Source: Tepidaquicella sp964564635 (GTDB taxonomy: Bacteria; Bacteroidota; Ignavibacteria; Tepidaquicellales; Tepidaquicellaceae). Taken from it: a stretch of 64,000 nt of DNA. The stretch's first letter is position 1, and each line of letters starts with the position of its first letter. Under the pieces are notes generated by a model. It ran no database searches, was not told where the DNA came from, and worked only from the letters and a program-made list of their open reading frames with translations. The translations under genes were made by a program, and so were the position numbers. Of the stretch, positions 8,248-17,243 are shown piece by piece. Where the stretch lies: contig CAZMAR010000002.1 in the NCBI GenBank assembly GCA_964564635.1, positions 248,001 through 312,000 of the forward strand, in the 5' to 3' direction.

Positions 8248-9879
8248 ATGGAAGAAATAAAAGGAAACATTGTTGATGTTATCAACAGAAGAGTTTTTTT
8301 CGGTAGTGTTTTTTTTAATAATTCGAAAATTGTGGAGATAAAAGAAGAAAGCAAAGAAAGGATTAATCAGAAATATATATTACCTGGTTTAATAGACTCA
8401 CATGCACATATTGAAAGTTCAATGCTTGTACCTTCTGAATTTGCTCGAATTGCTGTTTTACATGGTACTGTTGCAACTGTTTCTGATCCACACGAAATTG
8501 CTAATGTTCTTGGGATTGATGGAGTTTATTTTATGATTGATAATATTAGTAGAGTACCCTTTAAATGTTATTTTGGGGCTCCGTCCTGTGTACCTGCTAC
8601 TCCGTTCGAAACATCGGGAGCAATAATTACTTCTGAAGATATAAAAACACTATTTGAACACAACAAGATAAAATATTTAGCAGAAATGATGAATTTTCCA
8701 GGTGTATTATATCATGATCCTGAAGTAATGAAAAAAATAGAAATAGCAAAAGAAGCAGGTAAAGTTATTGATGGTCACGCCCCTGGGCTGATGGGAGAAC
8801 AATTAAAAAAATATGTAGAGGCAGGAATAACTACTGACCATGAATGTTTTATGTTAAAGGAGGCTGAGGAAAAAATTTCTCTTGGAATGAAAATATTAAT
8901 TCGTAAAGGTTCTGCTGCTAATAATTTTGATGAATTGAAATCTTTGATTACTACTAATAATGATATGGTAATGTTGTGCAGTGATGATATTCACCCTGAT
9001 GATTTGATTTTAGGGCATATAGACAAAATAGTCCGAACCGGGATAAATGATGGAATAGATATTTTTGATTTATTAACAGTAGCAAGTGTAAACCCTGTTT
9101 TGCATTATAATCTTGAAGTAGGTTTATTAAGAAAAGGAGATTGTGCTGATTTTATAATAGTTGATAATTTAAAGGATTTTAATATTCTTGAAACTTATAT
9201 TGATGGCATTAAAGTTGCCGAAAATGGGATTTCGCTAATTGAAAAGGTTGAGTGCGAACCAGTTAATAAATTTAACGCTGAAATAAAACAAAGTAAAGAT
9301 TTTGAAATTAAATCAGAAAAAGATGCCAAAATCAAAGTTATTGAAGCAATTGATGAACAGATAATTACAAAATCATTTGAAACTGTATTGAAAAATTCTG
9401 GTGGTTATTTAAAATCAGATTTAGAAAATGATATATTAAAAATTTCTGTAGTGAATAGATATCAGAACACAAAACCTTCAGTTGCATTTATAAAAAACTT
9501 TGGATTAAAAAAAGGTGCTATCGCTTCAAGTATCGCTCATGATTCACATAATATTATCGCTGTTGGAACTACGGATGAAGAACTTTGTGAAGCTATTAAT
9601 TCTTTAATTGAAACGAAAGGAGGTATCGCAGTTGTATATGACGGAAGAAAAAAAGTACTACCCCTTCCTGTTGCTGGATTAATGACTACCGAGAATGCTA
9701 AGGAAGTAGCAAAGAAATATCTTGAAATAAATGATGTTGTAAAATCTCTTGGTTGTAATTTGCAGGCACCATATATGACATTATCGTTTATGGCTTTACT
9801 TGTAATCCCGGAATTAAAACTGAGCGATAAAGGTTTATTTGATGGAAATAAGTTTGAATTTACAAATCTCTTTGTATAA
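8248..9879 (+). CDS. ade: Adenine deaminase
   Basis: An amidohydrolase-superfamily enzyme of 543 residues, the usual length for bacterial adenine deaminase. It converts adenine to hypoxanthine and ammonia in purine salvage. Visible motifs are LPGLIDSHAHIESSM (HxH metal ligands near residue 52), GTVATVSDPHEIANV, GHAPG near residue 177, TTDHECF near 193 and CSDDIHPDDL near 247, and the C-terminal domain contains ASSIAHDSHNIIAVG. It is a single-gene unit converging on the outer-membrane gene at 9892. I looked upstream for a purine riboswitch and did not see one. Confidence 0.95.
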   Translation: MEEIKGNIVDVINRRVFFGSVFFNNSKIVEIKEESKERINQKYILPGLIDSHAHIESSMLVPSEFARIAVLHGTVATVSDPHEIANVLGIDGVYFMIDNISRVPFKCYFGAPSCVPATPFETSGAIITSEDIKTLFEHNKIKYLAEMMNFPGVLYHDPEVMKKIEIAKEAGKVIDGHAPGLMGEQLKKYVEAGITTDHECFMLKEAEEKISLGMKILIRKGSAANNFDELKSLITTNNDMVMLCSDDIHPDDLILGHIDKIVRTGINDGIDIFDLLTVASVNPVLHYNLEVGLLRKGDCADFIIVDNLKDFNILETYIDGIKVAENGISLIEKVECEPVNKFNAEIKQSKDFEIKSEKDAKIKVIEAIDEQIITKSFETVLKNSGGYLKSDLENDILKISVVNRYQNTKPSVAFIKNFGLKKGAIASSIAHDSHNIIAVGTTDEELCEAINSLIETKGGIAVVYDGRKKVLPLPVAGLMTTENAKEVAKKYLEINDVVKSLGCNLQAPYMTLSFMALLVIPELKLSDKGLFDGNKFEFTNLFV

Positions 9880-9891
9880 ATTGACTACATT

Positions 9892-12060
9892 CTAAAAATA
9901 TATTTCAACCCCTAAGTTTAATCTGTTATTAATATCATTTCTAATTTCATCATTTCCGGAGCCGATTGATTTTGCCCCATCAATATAAGTTTCGGAATAC
10001 TTTGCGTTGATTTCAAAAAAATCAAATGGTTTATATCTTGCCAGAATATACCATCTTCGCCCCTGTCCATACAAAGCAAGATTTGTCATAACCCCTTTTA
10101 TATCATTTTCATATTCATATAGTCTACTGTCGTAGGAATCCGTTTTAAAATAAATTACTCTTAAATCCAGAACAAAATTACTCAATGGAATTGCTCTGAA
10201 ATTTGAAAAAACCATAAATCCTTTATTATTTCCACCATATTTGTCATAAGTAACATAAACATAGTCAAAGCGACCCCTGACTATAAATCTGTCAGAAATT
10301 TCATAAATAAAACCTGCTCTGAAATTTAATTGAGTTCTGGCATCAATAATTTTTTTATCACGATTAAACTCATCTTTGATTGTTCTTGATTCTTCTTTTG
10401 TTTCATTTCTATACTTAAAGGAAACACTTAAGTTTCTTGTTGCTTTCCAATCCGCATTAATAAGAAAATCATTTCCCGTAAGCGGTACGGGTTCAAAATA
10501 TGAACGATAGGGAAATTTATATTGGTCAAAGTATGAATTTATAATTAAGCCTGACATAGGTCGTAAAGTAATACCCGCATAAATACCTCTTTCATTTTGC
10601 GTGTTTCCACTCTTTTCACCGAATCCAAAACTATGAACAGGAGCAAAATTTTCTGGGTAATCCCTGTATAATAAAATAATATCTGCAATTTTATAAAAAG
10701 TAAATTGAATCGCTCCTAAACCAGCAACCGCTCCATCTTGCGAGCGTGCTAATTCACCAAAGAAATTCATATTTCTAAATACCACATCATAATAAAAACT
10801 CAACATATTTGCTTTATCCCCACTGAAAGTATATAACTTAGTTGTACTATCTGCTCCTATATTTTTAGAAAAAGATGAAGTCCAATAAAGAGCTCCAATC
10901 CTTATCCCCTTATTTATGTAAGAAATATTTCCACCAAATAGTTTTTCTTTAACGGCATTTTGTTTGTTAATTTCACTTTCTGTTCTATGATATCCTTCGA
11001 AATAAAAACTTGTTATCTCATTTAGCGTGGTATCAATAGAACCATCGTAATAATTATCTGAGTAAAACAGGTTAAAATCAAAATAATTCAATGAAATCTG
11101 AGTTGCAATTCCTCTGAAAAATTGTGATTCTGTTACTGACCTGTAACTTTTTAATCCGATTCCAGTTTTTTTTAACCCGGATACAGCATCTATTCCTTTT
11201 GAAAAACTTAAAGTATTCCACATACCAATTCCTTGGCCAAAGTTGAGAGAATAGTCTCCGATTACCAATGATTTTATAAATTTAAAATCTCTCAACTCTA
11301 AATATCCAGAAACAAAATCTGTTAATTTTTTCTCCCCTGCATCTTTTTCAAGAGTTATGTTTCCCTCTAAAATAAAGTCTTTCTGATTGTAAGTTAAACG
11401 CGCTTGATTGTATACTTTGGGCTTTGTGCCTAAGTATTTTCCGTTTATAAAGCCTACTCTTGTTTGTAAATCCTGTAATACCCTTGAGCGGATGCGCACA
11501 TCAAAATTACTTATAAAATCTACTTTTCTCTTTATATTTTCTCTGATAATTTCTCCACCCTCCGTTTCGATAAAGTCTCTGTTTCCGCTTCTAACAATTA
11601 CATAAGGTTTTATCTCTTCATATAAATCATCACTAATACCTTCAACGTCAAGTAATTCTCTTTTGGTTGTAAATTTTCCTTTTTCAGTTCGATATTTGAT
11701 TATGTTATTAGCTATTACAGCATTGATAAATGGAATTTGTTGTAATTCTACAACTGAGGTAGTGTTTAAATCAATTGGATTTGACTCCAAATATTCAAGC
11801 TGTTCAAGCAACTCAGAATCTTCATTCTGGTCTTGTAGATTTTCAAGTAAAATCTCTTTCTGTTTTGTATCTCCGATTTTTGTTGTATCCCCCGGAATCA
11901 AAGTATCAAGAGGATTTTTAAAAAGTCCGTTACTATATATTTTAATATAATTTTTTGAAAAGGAATAGGAAACTTTGGGTATTACAGAAAGAAAAATGAA
12001 TGCAATAATTAATACAAATGAAAAAATAAAATAAACTCGATGTGTTTTCTCATAAAACAT
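9892..12060 (-). CDS. Helix-hairpin-helix N-terminal domain fused to an outer-membrane beta-barrel
   Basis: A 722-residue exported protein. After an N-terminal hydrophobic segment (residues 8-27) there is a ComEA-like helix-hairpin-helix pair at about residues 90-155 (NPIDLNTTSVVELQQIPFI, then NNIIKYRTEKGKFTTKREL and VEGISDDLYEEIKPYV). The remaining ~550 residues are alternating aromatic/polar strands of an outer-membrane barrel, ending with LNLGVEIYF, a terminal aromatic typical of BAM substrates. The ATG directly follows the TAA of the Omp28 gene, so translation is coupled. The HHH domain usually binds nucleic acid, which makes the combination notable, but such domains can also serve structural roles. 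Confidence 0.8.
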   Translation of the reverse strand: MFYEKTHRVYFIFSFVLIIAFIFLSVIPKVSYSFSKNYIKIYSNGLFKNPLDTLIPGDTTKIGDTKQKEILLENLQDQNEDSELLEQLEYLESNPIDLNTTSVVELQQIPFINAVIANNIIKYRTEKGKFTTKRELLDVEGISDDLYEEIKPYVIVRSGNRDFIETEGGEIIRENIKRKVDFISNFDVRIRSRVLQDLQTRVGFINGKYLGTKPKVYNQARLTYNQKDFILEGNITLEKDAGEKKLTDFVSGYLELRDFKFIKSLVIGDYSLNFGQGIGMWNTLSFSKGIDAVSGLKKTGIGLKSYRSVTESQFFRGIATQISLNYFDFNLFYSDNYYDGSIDTTLNEITSFYFEGYHRTESEINKQNAVKEKLFGGNISYINKGIRIGALYWTSSFSKNIGADSTTKLYTFSGDKANMLSFYYDVVFRNMNFFGELARSQDGAVAGLGAIQFTFYKIADIILLYRDYPENFAPVHSFGFGEKSGNTQNERGIYAGITLRPMSGLIINSYFDQYKFPYRSYFEPVPLTGNDFLINADWKATRNLSVSFKYRNETKEESRTIKDEFNRDKKIIDARTQLNFRAGFIYEISDRFIVRGRFDYVYVTYDKYGGNNKGFMVFSNFRAIPLSNFVLDLRVIYFKTDSYDSRLYEYENDIKGVMTNLALYGQGRRWYILARYKPFDFFEINAKYSETYIDGAKSIGSGNDEIRNDINNRLNLGVEIYF

Positions 12061-12864
12061 TTATGGTAATTTAACTTTGTCAACAACTAATACTTGTTTT
12101 GTAGATAAACACTGGACAAAAACAATCAATTCGCAATTTTTAATTATTACTCTATTATCAACTGTATATTCTTTATTAATTATAGTAGATTGTCCGGGTG
12201 TTACTGAAATACTTTCACCACCGCACGGTGTAATTAAATCACGGAGAATATTAAAAAAGTGTGTTTCGCCGTTAGGAGCATTGTAATATAAATCTCCCTC
12301 TGTCAAAGCAATATGTAGTACCAAATCATTAATTGGTTGCCCTGAAAATTGCCCTACTTGAATCATCAACGTACCGTTTCGTGTAATCGTATCCAGAGCA
12401 TTTGTTAAATTTAATCCGAAGTTGCTCTTTTGATTCAGCTTCATATTAATTTGAGATGTCCAACCATTCTCATCAAAAGGAACCGGTAGCATACTTCCAT
12501 TAGCAAAACCAAGTGGATTAAAAGCACCAGCACCATAATATGTCTGCCTTGCAAGATTATCAACTGTGTTAAAATTATGAAATGGGTCATTTGGAAATAA
12601 TGATGTATGTATTCTAATAATAATTACATTTGTGTCGTTAATTGTTACTCCTTCAAGATTATTTATTCTGTCAAGATAATGTCCTGCAACAGGGCATCCT
12701 ATACAACTGGTATTTGTAAAAAATTCTACCAGTGTTTTGCTATTGGATTTTAGATCTCCCGTTCCTTTTGGAATAATACCATCATTGCTCTCACAGGAGT
12801 ATAATAAAAATAGAAATAATAATATTGGGAAGTATAATATGAGTTTTAATATTCTGTTTTTCAT
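12061..12864 (-). CDS. Omp28-family outer-membrane lipoprotein with thioredoxin-like CxxC
   Basis: A lipoprotein of about 267 residues (lipobox LLYSC, mature start CESNDG). The Omp28 hallmark LVEFFTNTSCIGCPVAGHYL lies near residue 50. It includes a CIGC pair at the position of the thioredoxin active site. The C-terminal half is beta-rich and contains cysteines near PCGGES and IIKNCEL. Omp28 proteins of Bacteroidota are surface or periplasmic redox-like lipoproteins of uncertain function. The gene lies between two barrel genes and follows a TlpA-like thioredoxin, so a shared envelope thiol role is reasonable. I chose the ATG at 12864 rather than 12873 for a normal signal peptide. Confidence 0.82.
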   Translation of the reverse strand: MKNRILKLILYFPILLFLFLLYSCESNDGIIPKGTGDLKSNSKTLVEFFTNTSCIGCPVAGHYLDRINNLEGVTINDTNVIIIRIHTSLFPNDPFHNFNTVDNLARQTYYGAGAFNPLGFANGSMLPVPFDENGWTSQINMKLNQKSNFGLNLTNALDTITRNGTLMIQVGQFSGQPINDLVLHIALTEGDLYYNAPNGETHFFNILRDLITPCGGESISVTPGQSTIINKEYTVDNRVIIKNCELIVFVQCLSTKQVLVVDKVKLP

Positions 12865-12882
12865 AAAATACAAATTTTTATT

Positions 12883-14523
12883 TTAAAATTTTGATTGAAC
12901 TTGTATTCTGAAACCATCAAAAGGAAATACATACCTACATATTCCACTTGCACAGGTTAATCCACCTCTTTCTCTTCCATAAGAAACAGTAACTAAGTTA
13001 GATGAGGTAATATTATATGTTATTTCTGCTTTGAACCAATTTCTTTTTCCGGAGGGATCTTCTGTATCACTTGTGTATTCACCGCTTAATGTGAATGTTA
13101 ATTCAGGAGATTTAATAAAACCTATTGCTATTAATTGATTCGTAAAATCCTTTTTATCAAAGCGAACCGAGTTATGTACCCATTGTTGTTCAAAAATAAG
13201 TTTTAGTATGAAATCATCTTTAAGAGAATATTTAAATTCAAGAGGGATTGTTGTAGCAAAAATTTTTTCAACTGATTTAGGATAAGTAAATGTAACAAAA
13301 CTTTGTTTTGATATAGCGAGTTTTGAATAAATCTTTTCGGAAGCATAATACTCTGATTCAAGGTATACTTCCCAGAATGGATCAAATTCATCATCAAAAG
13401 CAGGAATTAAATCAAAACTTCTTTCAACTCTTTTATATGTGTTATTTGAAAAAATATATTCGTATTTGTAATGTCTTGATGCTACTGATGAATTTATTAA
13501 GAATGATAACTTATCGCTCGGAACTATGTTAAGTTCAAGTTGGGCTCCGACCTCATCATTAAAATCAACAACTTTTGGATTTCGAGAGACAAGAGTTGTC
13601 GTATGTTCTTTTACTGCGGTTGGTGGGTTCTGAAAGGGTAGCATTTTAGTTGGTCTTTCTGAACTTCTATTGTTAGGAGCGGTTATGTCAAATCTGTAAT
13701 TTTTATATTCCAAAGTAACTCCAAACCCACTTGTTGAATACGAGACTGATGAATAAAAAGCATCACCATTTGTTGAAAGGGAAATAGGATATTGCTGATT
13801 AGGGTCGGTTATTGTGTGCTTATGTGCATAAGATGCAAACATTTGAATTCCTTTTAAGTTAAAGCTTGCAAACACCTCCGGAATGTCAGCTGTAATATTT
13901 GTTATAATATTTCCCGAGGGAATAGAACCTTTTGCATATACATAGTTACCACCTATTGTTAAAAATTTAAATGGTGATATTTCAATATTAGCATCCCGTA
14001 TTTTATAAGTTTCGATTCTTTGAGGATTTAGAAAGTCACTGTATTCAATATCTCCTCCTAATATGCCAGCTTTTAGTTTAACTGGATTTTTTTTACCAAA
14101 AGTATTCGTATAAAACACCCTGACTCCATCAATTCCCGTATCATAGCCGAGTAATCTTTGCTCAAATGTATTTAATGATAATCCTCTACCAATTACTTCA
14201 AAGAAATCCCCAGCCCGTAAAGAAACCACATCACTGCCTTTATATTCTACATATCTCTTTCTTATTCCTTTAAAATCTCTACCCCATTCTATAGGGTCAC
14301 TTATTTCATATCGCATTCCGAAAACTATATCGTTAATTGAAAGCCTTGCATCAGAAAGATTTTCAAAGTATTCCTTTGCACTGTCTCGAGCGTTAATTAC
14401 CTGGGTTCCATTTCCATACCTGAAAGTATTTGTGAGAGAAGCTTTTACATTAAGTTTGATTTGTGCAAATAATGATCCCGAAAAAACAAAAAAAACAATT
14501 AGCAATAGTATTAATCTCTTCAT
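12883..14523 (-). CDS. Outer-membrane beta-barrel protein (DUF6029-like)
   Basis: A protein of 546 residues with a clear signal peptide (MKRLILLLIVFFVFSGSLFA, then QIKL). The whole mature chain consists of amphipathic strands (RLSINDIVFGMRYEI, YEYIFSNNTYKRVERS, FTLSGEYTSDT) and ends in a C-terminal strand FDGFRIQVQSKF with a terminal Phe, as in outer-membrane barrels. It resembles the family that accompanies Omp28 in Bacteroidota, which I know as DUF6029. That assignment is from memory and needs a profile search. Two Cys close to the end (TCASGICRYVF) could form a disulfide. Confidence 0.72.
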   Translation of the reverse strand: MKRLILLLIVFFVFSGSLFAQIKLNVKASLTNTFRYGNGTQVINARDSAKEYFENLSDARLSINDIVFGMRYEISDPIEWGRDFKGIRKRYVEYKGSDVVSLRAGDFFEVIGRGLSLNTFEQRLLGYDTGIDGVRVFYTNTFGKKNPVKLKAGILGGDIEYSDFLNPQRIETYKIRDANIEISPFKFLTIGGNYVYAKGSIPSGNIITNITADIPEVFASFNLKGIQMFASYAHKHTITDPNQQYPISLSTNGDAFYSSVSYSTSGFGVTLEYKNYRFDITAPNNRSSERPTKMLPFQNPPTAVKEHTTTLVSRNPKVVDFNDEVGAQLELNIVPSDKLSFLINSSVASRHYKYEYIFSNNTYKRVERSFDLIPAFDDEFDPFWEVYLESEYYASEKIYSKLAISKQSFVTFTYPKSVEKIFATTIPLEFKYSLKDDFILKLIFEQQWVHNSVRFDKKDFTNQLIAIGFIKSPELTFTLSGEYTSDTEDPSGKRNWFKAEITYNITSSNLVTVSYGRERGGLTCASGICRYVFPFDGFRIQVQSKF

Positions 14524-14563
14524 TATATTAGTTATTGTTTTATAGATTTGTTAAAATTAAAAC

Positions 14564-15070
14564 TTAATCTTTTATACCAAGAGCAGTTTTTATTTCTTCT
14601 TCTATTTTTATTTCATCACCGGTTTTAAAACCAAGGTGAGTATTTAATATGGTCTTATCTTTTCCAATTAAAACTGAATATGGAATTTCATCATCCTTAC
14701 CTCCGTATGCTTCTACTACCTTCTTTTCAAAATCAAGTAAGACTTTAAAAGTGTATCCTTGTGATGTAATATAAGATTTAACTTTTGCAATGGACTTCTG
14801 ATTGTCAAGATTTATAGCTACGTATTCAAATCCATACTCTTTGTATTTTTCATAAATTGGTTGCATTTTTTTCAACTCTTCTTTACAAGGGGTGCACCAG
14901 GAAGCCCAGAAACTTAACATAACAGGCCCTTTGTTTATTAATTCACTTAAAGTAACATCATTATTATCAAGATCTGGTAAAGTAAAATCACTGAATGTTT
15001 GCGAGAAGGAAATATTTTGAATAATAAAGATTAGAAAAATACCTGAGATAACTTTAATTATTTTGTTCAT
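14564..15070 (-). CDS. TlpA/ResA-like periplasmic thioredoxin
   Basis: A 168-residue exported thioredoxin-fold protein. It has a signal peptide (residues 1-23, ending SFSQ) and FTLPDLDNNDVTLSEL, and the redox site is SFWASWCTPCKEEL (CTPC near residue 60). The cis-Pro loop is EIPYSVLIGKD. Such proteins reduce disulfides in the periplasm for cytochrome maturation or cell-envelope thiol exchange. It precedes the barrel / Omp28 / HHH-barrel genes with short spacing, and Omp28 also carries a CxxC. This suggests a shared thiol-redox task in the envelope. Confidence 0.88.
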   Translation of the reverse strand: MNKIIKVISGIFLIFIIQNISFSQTFSDFTLPDLDNNDVTLSELINKGPVMLSFWASWCTPCKEELKKMQPIYEKYKEYGFEYVAINLDNQKSIAKVKSYITSQGYTFKVLLDFEKKVVEAYGGKDDEIPYSVLIGKDKTILNTHLGFKTGDEIKIEEEIKTALGIKD

Positions 15071-15082
15071 CAGTAATATATT

Positions 15083-16108
15083 TTATTTTAAGAGAGCGAT
15101 TACAATTGCAGTAGCGACAAGATTTAATGCTGCTATAGGAAGCATTACTTTCCATCCAAGTGCCATTAACTGGTCATAGCGAAATCTTGGAATTGTCCAT
15201 CTAATCCAAATAAAGAAAAATACCATAAAGAAAACTTTTATACAGAAAGTAAATACCTGTATTAAACTTACTAAATTCTGAGAAAGTCCAAAGGTTTGTA
15301 AATATGGGAACTGATAACCACCGAGATAGAGAGTAACTATAACACAGGAAGAAACTATCACATTTGCATATTCAGCGAGAAAGAAAAGTGCAAATTTCAT
15401 ACTTGAATATTCTGTATGATATCCCCCAACAAGTTCCTGCTCGGCTTCCGGTAAATCGAAAGGCGTTCTATTTGTTTCTGCAAAAGCAGCGATTAAAAAA
15501 ATTATAAATCCGACAGGTTGTAAAATAATATTCCATTTCCAGCCAAATTGATTTTCTACGATTGTATTAAGTTGAAAAGAACCATTTATTAGAATTATAC
15601 CGAGTATAGCAAGCCCCATAGATAATTCATAACTTATCATTTGAGCAGAAGACCTTAAAGCACCAAGTAATGAATATTTATTATTAGAAGACCAACCACT
15701 GAGAGTAATTCCATATACACCGAGCGAAACCAAAGCAAGGATGTAAAGGATTCCAATGTTTACAGAAGCAATCTGTAGTTTTATTTCTTTTCCAAAAATT
15801 ATTATTTTCTCTCCAAAAGGGATTACGGCAATTGTAGATAGTGCTACAGTCATTGATATTGCAGGAGCTAATGCATGAATAAACCTATTTGCTTTTTCTG
15901 GAACTATATCCTCTTTCATTAGCAATTTTACTGCATCCACAATGGGTTGTAGCAATCCAGCAGGTCCCACCCTGTTAGGTCCAATTCTATCCTGAATGAA
16001 TGCCGATACTCGTCTTTCAAGATATACAGTATATGCAACTGCAGTAAGAAGTACGAGATGAACAATTAGTATTTTAATTAATATAATTATTATTTCTGGA
16101 GCGGACAT
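15083..16108 (-). CDS. nuoH: NADH-quinone oxidoreductase subunit H
   Basis: The proton-pumping membrane subunit of complex I that forms part of the quinone site, 341 residues with about eight membrane segments. Diagnostic stretches are YLERRVSAFIQDRIGPNRVG, LLQPIVDAVKLLMKEDIVP, and the quinone-site loop AETNRTPFDLPEAEQELVGG followed by YSSMKFALFFLAEY. No other nuo gene is in the window. The gene sits 9 bases after the sugar-phosphate isomerase and 12 bases before the TlpA-like gene on the same strand, an unusual place for nuoH, which normally lies between nuoG/D and nuoI. Confidence 0.95.
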   Translation of the reverse strand: MSAPEIIIILIKILIVHLVLLTAVAYTVYLERRVSAFIQDRIGPNRVGPAGLLQPIVDAVKLLMKEDIVPEKANRFIHALAPAISMTVALSTIAVIPFGEKIIIFGKEIKLQIASVNIGILYILALVSLGVYGITLSGWSSNNKYSLLGALRSSAQMISYELSMGLAILGIILINGSFQLNTIVENQFGWKWNIILQPVGFIIFLIAAFAETNRTPFDLPEAEQELVGGYHTEYSSMKFALFFLAEYANVIVSSCVIVTLYLGGYQFPYLQTFGLSQNLVSLIQVFTFCIKVFFMVFFFIWIRWTIPRFRYDQLMALGWKVMLPIAALNLVATAIVIALLK

Positions 16109-16117
16109 AAAAATCAG

Positions 16118-17221
16118 TTATTTAAGTTTCGATTTTAAAAAACTAATTGCATCAACAGGGGTGGGGTTTACTTGTTTTAAAATTGCTAAGTAATAACTTA
16201 CCCAATCACCTGTATAAATCAAATTAAATATTCTTTCCAATTTATTACTGCCTTTTCCTTTAATACTAATAACTTTGCCTGCAAGTTTCTTATAAATTTC
16301 GGAAGTTATACTCATTCTTTTCTTTATTCTATCATAATCATCTATATCCTGTAAAAATATAACAATGATATCATTTAATAAAGACCTTCTGGTAGAATTT
16401 TTGCCTGAAATTTTTTTATCTACATTTGGTGGCTGCCACCAACATACTAATTCATTATGGTTCATTTCAGGGTACAAATTTCCGTATGCAAGTTGTTTAG
16501 CATTTTCAGAAATTTGTCCACGCCATCGTAAATTAACAACATCGAGCAAATCATTTGAAGAGTAAATTACAGCAAGTTTATCTTTAATAGTTGATGCAAT
16601 ATTTATTGCTATATTATTTTTTGATTTATAATTTGAAAAATATCCTGAATATTTTTCAATGTTATCAATAACACTAAAAATTTCTTTGTAAAACACTTTT
16701 TTAGAAATTGGTAATAGTCCAAGTTTAAAAAGTGAAATATAAATCGTAAAGAATGAATATCCTAATGCGCATCGAGGTTGATATCCTCCGGGTATCTTGA
16801 TAAATAAATTACCATTTTTATTTGCTATTTTTTCTACTTCACCCCCACTGCTGATAGCTAATATTTTGCATTTTTTCTTTAAAGACTCATTGTAAGCAGA
16901 AATTGTCTCTTCTGTATTTCCAGAATAACTTGAAATTATAGAAAGAGTGTCTCGACTTGCATATGCTGGTAAGAAATAATTTCTATTTATAAAAAAAGGT
17001 ATTTTTAAAGTATAATGCAAATAGCTTCTCACAAGGTCACCACCTATTGCAGAGCCCCCAAGTCCGTTTACTATAATGTTGGAAACAGTTAAATTTTTGG
17101 GAAACTTTACTTTTTCTGCTATGTTTATAGCATCTCTAATCTGATTATGAAAGTTTTTTAATACTGCAAACATATTGCTTCTGTCAATGTTACAAATTGT
17201 TTTTTGTTCTATTATATTCAT
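16118..17221 (-). CDS. Bifunctional phosphoglucose/phosphomannose isomerase
   Basis: A SIS-domain isomerase of 367 residues in the archaeal/Bacteroidota PGI/PMI family. It interconverts glucose-6-P, fructose-6-P and mannose-6-P. Visible motifs are NGLGGSAIGGDLV near residue 55, SSYSGNTEETI near residue 97, PGGYQPRCALGYSFF near 143 and the catalytic-region YPEMNHNELVCW near 255. The C-terminal part (VSYYLAILKQVNPTPVDAI) matches the family end. It lies 22 bases after ptsI. Mannose-6-P production would fit the GH130/GT4 glycan locus at 53-59 kb, but that link is inference. Confidence 0.92.
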   Translation of the reverse strand: MNIIEQKTICNIDRSNMFAVLKNFHNQIRDAINIAEKVKFPKNLTVSNIIVNGLGGSAIGGDLVRSYLHYTLKIPFFINRNYFLPAYASRDTLSIISSYSGNTEETISAYNESLKKKCKILAISSGGEVEKIANKNGNLFIKIPGGYQPRCALGYSFFTIYISLFKLGLLPISKKVFYKEIFSVIDNIEKYSGYFSNYKSKNNIAINIASTIKDKLAVIYSSNDLLDVVNLRWRGQISENAKQLAYGNLYPEMNHNELVCWWQPPNVDKKISGKNSTRRSLLNDIIVIFLQDIDDYDRIKKRMSITSEIYKKLAGKVISIKGKGSNKLERIFNLIYTGDWVSYYLAILKQVNPTPVDAISFLKSKLK

Positions 17222-17243
17222 AGGGTTAAGATTTTTTTGATGT

